From assembly GCA_044221555.1 (NCBI GenBank), contig JBGAOY010000012.1, positions 86,197 to 150,196 on the forward strand: a stretch of 64,000 nt of DNA, given 5' to 3'. The stretch is from JAEUJM01 sp044221555. GTDB lineage: Bacteria; Actinomycetota; Acidimicrobiia; Acidimicrobiales; DATDAH01. Positions 61,911 through 64,000 of the stretch are shown piece after piece. Made by a program: the position numbers and the translations under genes. The notes beneath the pieces were generated by a model, which was given only the letters and a program-made list of their open reading frames with translations, was not told the DNA's origin and made no database searches. Every line of letters begins with the position of its first letter. The stretch's first letter is position 1.

Positions 61911-62470
61911 GTCGCTCGGGGCGGGTGGCGGCCGGCGAAGCGGTCGACCGTGGCGTGCATCTGTTCGTCGGCGTGTCGTTCGCTTGGAGGGCGGGGCGGT
62001 GGACCATGGGGTGCCACATGTCGACGGTGGGTGGCGGGGCTGGTCGGCGTCGCTCGGGGCGGGTGGCGGCCGGCGAAGCGGTGGACGTGGCGTGCATGCG
62101 TTCGTCGGAGCGTCGTCGCTTGGAGGGCGGGGCGGTGGACCGCGGGAGTCGCGCAGTCGACGCTGCGGTCGCGTGGCTGGTCGGGCATCGATCGGGGTTG
62201 GCCGTCCGCGAGCCGGCCGACCGCGGCGCTCATGCGTTCGTCGGCGCGTGCTCGCTTGGAAGGGCGGGTTGGTAGAGCATGGGGTGCCACGATGTCGACG
62301 GTGGGTGGCGTGGCTGGTCGGCGTCGCTCAGGGCGGGTGGCGGTCGATGAAGCGGTCGACCATGGCGTCCGTGCGTTCGTCGGTGCGTTGTTCGCCCGTG
62401 AACAGGCCGGCGGTGGACCACGGGTGCCTCGAGTTCGACGGCGCCGTCTGCGTGCCGGTCGGGGTGTCGC
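61911..62470. repeat. Four decayed tandem copies of the tetR 3' end
   Basis: Units of about 136-143 bases begin at 61911, 62049, 62187 and 62323; the genuine gene end begins at 62466. Each carries a degenerate version of the last ~75 bases of tetR plus ~65 bases of downstream sequence. On the minus strand they read variants of DERMDAMVDRFIDRHTP: DERTDAMVDRFIDRHPP (with stop kept), DERMSAAVGRLADGQPR, DERMHAT..., and DEQMHATVDRFAGRHPP. No intact gene is present in 61795-62470. Confidence 0.8.
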
Positions 62471-63097
62471 TCAGGGCGTGTGGCGGTCGATGAAGCGGTC
62501 GACCATGGCGTCCATGCGCTCGTCGGTGAGTCGCTCGCCCAGGAAGAAGCGACGGAAGAACACGGGGGCCACGAAGTCGACGGCGGCCTCGTCCACGTCG
62601 AGGTCGGCGGGTAGCTCACCGCGTTCCACCGCGCGGCGGAGCAGGTCGCGCAGCGGGGCGATCCGGCGCTCGACCCGCTCGCGGCGCAGGTCGGCGAAGG
62701 TGCCGTCGGTCTCGGCCCGGGCCATCACGTGGGCCATGCCGTGACGTTCGCGCCGGCCGGCGGTGCCCCGTCGCAGTTGCTCGAGGTACAGGTGCAGGTC
62801 GCCGCGCAGCTCGCCGGTGTCGAAGGGCGCCTCGGCGGTCGAGGTCTCGGTGAGCACCGCGGCGAGGAGGGCCTCGCGGTCGGGCCAGTGCCGGTAGATG
62901 GTGGTGCGGGCGATTCCCGTGGCCTCGCCGATCCGCAGGTGGGTGACGGCGTCGGGGCCCTCGGCGTCGAGCAGCTCGCGCCCGGCCCGCAGCACCGCCT
63001 CGCGGGTACGGGTGACGCGGGGGTCGTCGTCGGCGTCGCGACGACCTCCCCGTTCCGCTCGGTGTCCTCGGTGTGGTCCCCGTCGGTGAGGGGGCAT
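62471..63097 (-). CDS. TetR-family transcriptional regulator
   Basis: A 208-residue TetR regulator with an N-terminal ~28-residue basic extension. The helix-turn-helix reads REAVLRAGRELLDAEGPDAVTHLRIGEATGIARTTIYRHWPDREALLAAVL. The ligand-binding domain includes LYLEQLRRGTAGRRERHGMAHVMARAETDGTFADL and a C-terminal FFRRFFLGERLTDERMDAMVDRF, typical of the TetR_C_33-like group. GGGATGAG precedes ATG 63097. It is divergent from the Spy-like gene, with palindromes in between that are likely its operators. Confidence 0.92.
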   Translation of the reverse strand: MPPHRRGPHRGHRAERGGRRDADDDPRVTRTREAVLRAGRELLDAEGPDAVTHLRIGEATGIARTTIYRHWPDREALLAAVLTETSTAEAPFDTGELRGDLHLYLEQLRRGTAGRRERHGMAHVMARAETDGTFADLRRERVERRIAPLRDLLRRAVERGELPADLDVDEAAVDFVAPVFFRRFFLGERLTDERMDAMVDRFIDRHTP

Positions 63098-63114
63098 CGC
63101 TCATCCCGTCTTTT

Positions 63115-63180
63115 CGCTACAACGTGTTGCGTTCTTTGTGAATCCACTGTACAACATCATGTAGCGCAACAAAGTGTTGC
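63115..63180. promoter_or_regulatory. Divergent promoter region with putative TetR operators
   Basis: GCAACA-AAG-TGTTGC (63166-63180) is a perfect inverted repeat, and ACAACGTGTTGC (63119-63130) is a related palindrome with the same CAAC/GTTG halves; a looser TACA/TGTA palindrome lies between. On the plus strand TTGCGT (63127-63132), 17 bases and TACAAC could be the promoter of the Spy-like gene. The segment is far more AT-rich than its surroundings. Confidence 0.55.
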
Positions 63181-63198
63181 ACAGATTGGAGACAGACC

Positions 63199-63621
63199 AT
63201 GACCCACGACAACGACTCCGGTGACACCGAGCGCCAGGACAACCCCGAGCGACAGGGCGGCCCCGAGCGACAGGGCGGTCCCGGACGCTCCCGAGGCGCC
63301 AAAGGCCCCCGCGGGCCCCGTGGCCCCAGGCGACCCGGCGGCGGCCGCCGCCTCGACATGATGCGGCGCCGGCTCGACCTCACCGACGAGCAGGTGGCGA
63401 CGCTGCGGGAGAAGTTCGCCGAGCACCGGGCGCAGGGCCTCGCGATCGTGCGCGACGTACTCGATGACGAACAGCGGGCCCGGTTCGACCGCCACCTCGA
63501 TCGCCGCCGTTCACACGGCCGGCGCCACGGCGGCCGTCACGGTGGTCACGGTGGCCGGCACGAGTCGGACACCATCACGGCCGCAGCGCCCACCGATACG
63601 GCACCCACCGACGCAGCGTGA
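63199..63621 (+). CDS. Spy/CpxP-like helical protein with charged and His-rich tails
   Basis: A 140-residue protein. ATG 63199 has GGAGAC upstream. The N-terminus is charged and repetitive (NPERQGG-PERQGGPGR, GPRGPRGPRRPGG). The helical core (LDMMRRRLDLTDEQVATLREKFAEHRAQGLAIVRDVLDDEQRARFDRHL) matches the LTxxQ and 'L-x-x-EQR-x-x-F' pattern of Spy/CpxP-like proteins. The tail is His/Gly-rich (HGRRHGGRHGGHGGRHE), suggesting metal binding. No signal peptide is seen, unlike periplasmic Spy. It is probably controlled by the divergent TetR; whether it senses metal or stress is a guess. Confidence 0.65.
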   Translation: MTHDNDSGDTERQDNPERQGGPERQGGPGRSRGAKGPRGPRGPRRPGGGRRLDMMRRRLDLTDEQVATLREKFAEHRAQGLAIVRDVLDDEQRARFDRHLDRRRSHGRRHGGRHGGHGGRHESDTITAAAPTDTAPTDAA

Positions 63622-63871
63622 GCACACCGGCGGGTCTGCAGCGGCTCGTGCCCCCGTCAGACGACCTCTGTGTGTTCTCGACGGCCGGATGACGCCGCGC
63701 GCGGCGTTCCGCTTCGTCGCCGAACGCAGAAGAGTGGGACTCCTCAGCGCGCCTTGCGAGGGCTGGGTGGGGAAGTCCTGGGGGGTGATTCAGGTCGCCC
63801 CGTGCTCAGGGTCGACCGTGCGGGCCGAATTGCCACCCTGGGCGTTCGGATCGACGGTGGTCTTCGAACTC

Positions 63872-63908
63872 GAGGCAATGGCCCCCGGATTCCGGGGGCC
63901 ATTGCCTC
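63872..63908. terminator. Long perfect hairpin near the window end
   Basis: GAGGCAATGGCCCCCGG (63872-63888), loop ATT and CCGGGGGCCATTGCCTC (63892-63908) form a perfect 17-bp stem. No U-tract follows. Bases 63622-64000 contain no recognisable gene, so it may terminate the Spy-like transcript or one entering from beyond the window. Confidence 0.55.
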
Positions 63909-64000
63909 CGGTTCGCTGGCGGCGGGCCCGACGGGCACCGAGCGTGAGATCCGCTGTTGTCGGCTCCGTTCGACGCGCAACCTGAACATCTGCGTGGCCA

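Noticed and set aside
61911..62470. Open frames across the tetR-tail array considered as extra small genes
   Set aside because: Frames shift between units because unit lengths are not multiples of three, and the peptides are only degenerate copies of the TetR C-terminus.
63622..64000. Open frames on both strands near the window end
   Set aside because: Composition is shadow-like, there is no convincing start or ribosome site, and a perfect 17-bp hairpin runs through the middle.

Overview
The window is very GC-rich, gene-dense actinobacterial chromosome. A dnaK-grpE-dnaJ-hspR operon with a MerR-type HspR repressor, purS/purQ/purL as separate genes, acyl-CoA carboxylase beta and epsilon subunits, DUF2510 and septum-formation-domain proteins, many GTG starts and many apparently leaderless genes all point to Actinobacteria. 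The gene mix resembles Acidimicrobiia (Ilumatobacter/Iamia-like); that class assignment is inference. No rRNA, tRNA, CRISPR array, prophage or insertion sequence was recognised.

Layout. 1-3.7 kb: end of an HNH endonuclease gene, a decayed DUF4143 ATPase fragment and two translationally coupled secreted CSLREA/beta-helix proteins. 3.7-11.5 kb: heat-shock locus (dnaK, grpE, dnaJ, hspR, then clpB), with HAIR-like operators before dnaK and clpB and a secreted LamG-type protein between. 11.6-24.3 kb: mixed accessory genes: a giant NHL-repeat secreted protein, a Rieske oxygenase, an MBL-fold hydrolase, a DUF559-like protein, a CrtI-type oxidoreductase, a membrane Ser/Thr kinase, an SCO6745-family protein and a Phd/VapC toxin-antitoxin pair. 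24.3-29.6 kb: agmatine deiminase and N-carbamoylputrescine amidase (agmatine to putrescine), dienelactone hydrolase, a class-III aminotransferase and an SDR. 29.9-33.2 kb (minus strand): an NTE-type patatin with a cyclic-nucleotide domain, a DsbA-like protein and a J-domain protein.

33.3-50.5 kb is a purine supercluster: purA, purD, purE, purB, purC, (comB), purS, purQ, purL, purF, purM, then pyrE. It covers most of PRPP to IMP and IMP to AMP; purN, purK and purH are not in the window. The cluster is interrupted by a minus-strand zinc-finger/polyproline protein, a small basic protein and an SDR. purB, purL and comB each carry in-frame tandem repeats in predicted loops, and the purA-purD gap can fold into a long multi-segment hairpin.

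50.6-64 kb: a DUF2510 protein, acyl-CoA carboxylase beta plus epsilon, a metallophosphoesterase followed by four consecutive septum-formation-domain genes (two lipoproteins, two single-pass membrane proteins), a family III CoA-transferase, an NTF2-like protein, a repeat-built coiled-coil membrane protein, a small lipoprotein and a TetR/Spy-like divergon. Downstream of tetR lie four degenerate tandem copies of its own 3' end.

Cross-cutting patterns: (i) at least twelve genes have a [T/C]ANNNT hexamer 6-8 bases before the start codon, typical of leaderless transcription; (ii) two families of long intergenic palindromes occur three times each; (iii) in-frame tandem repeat expansion is frequent.
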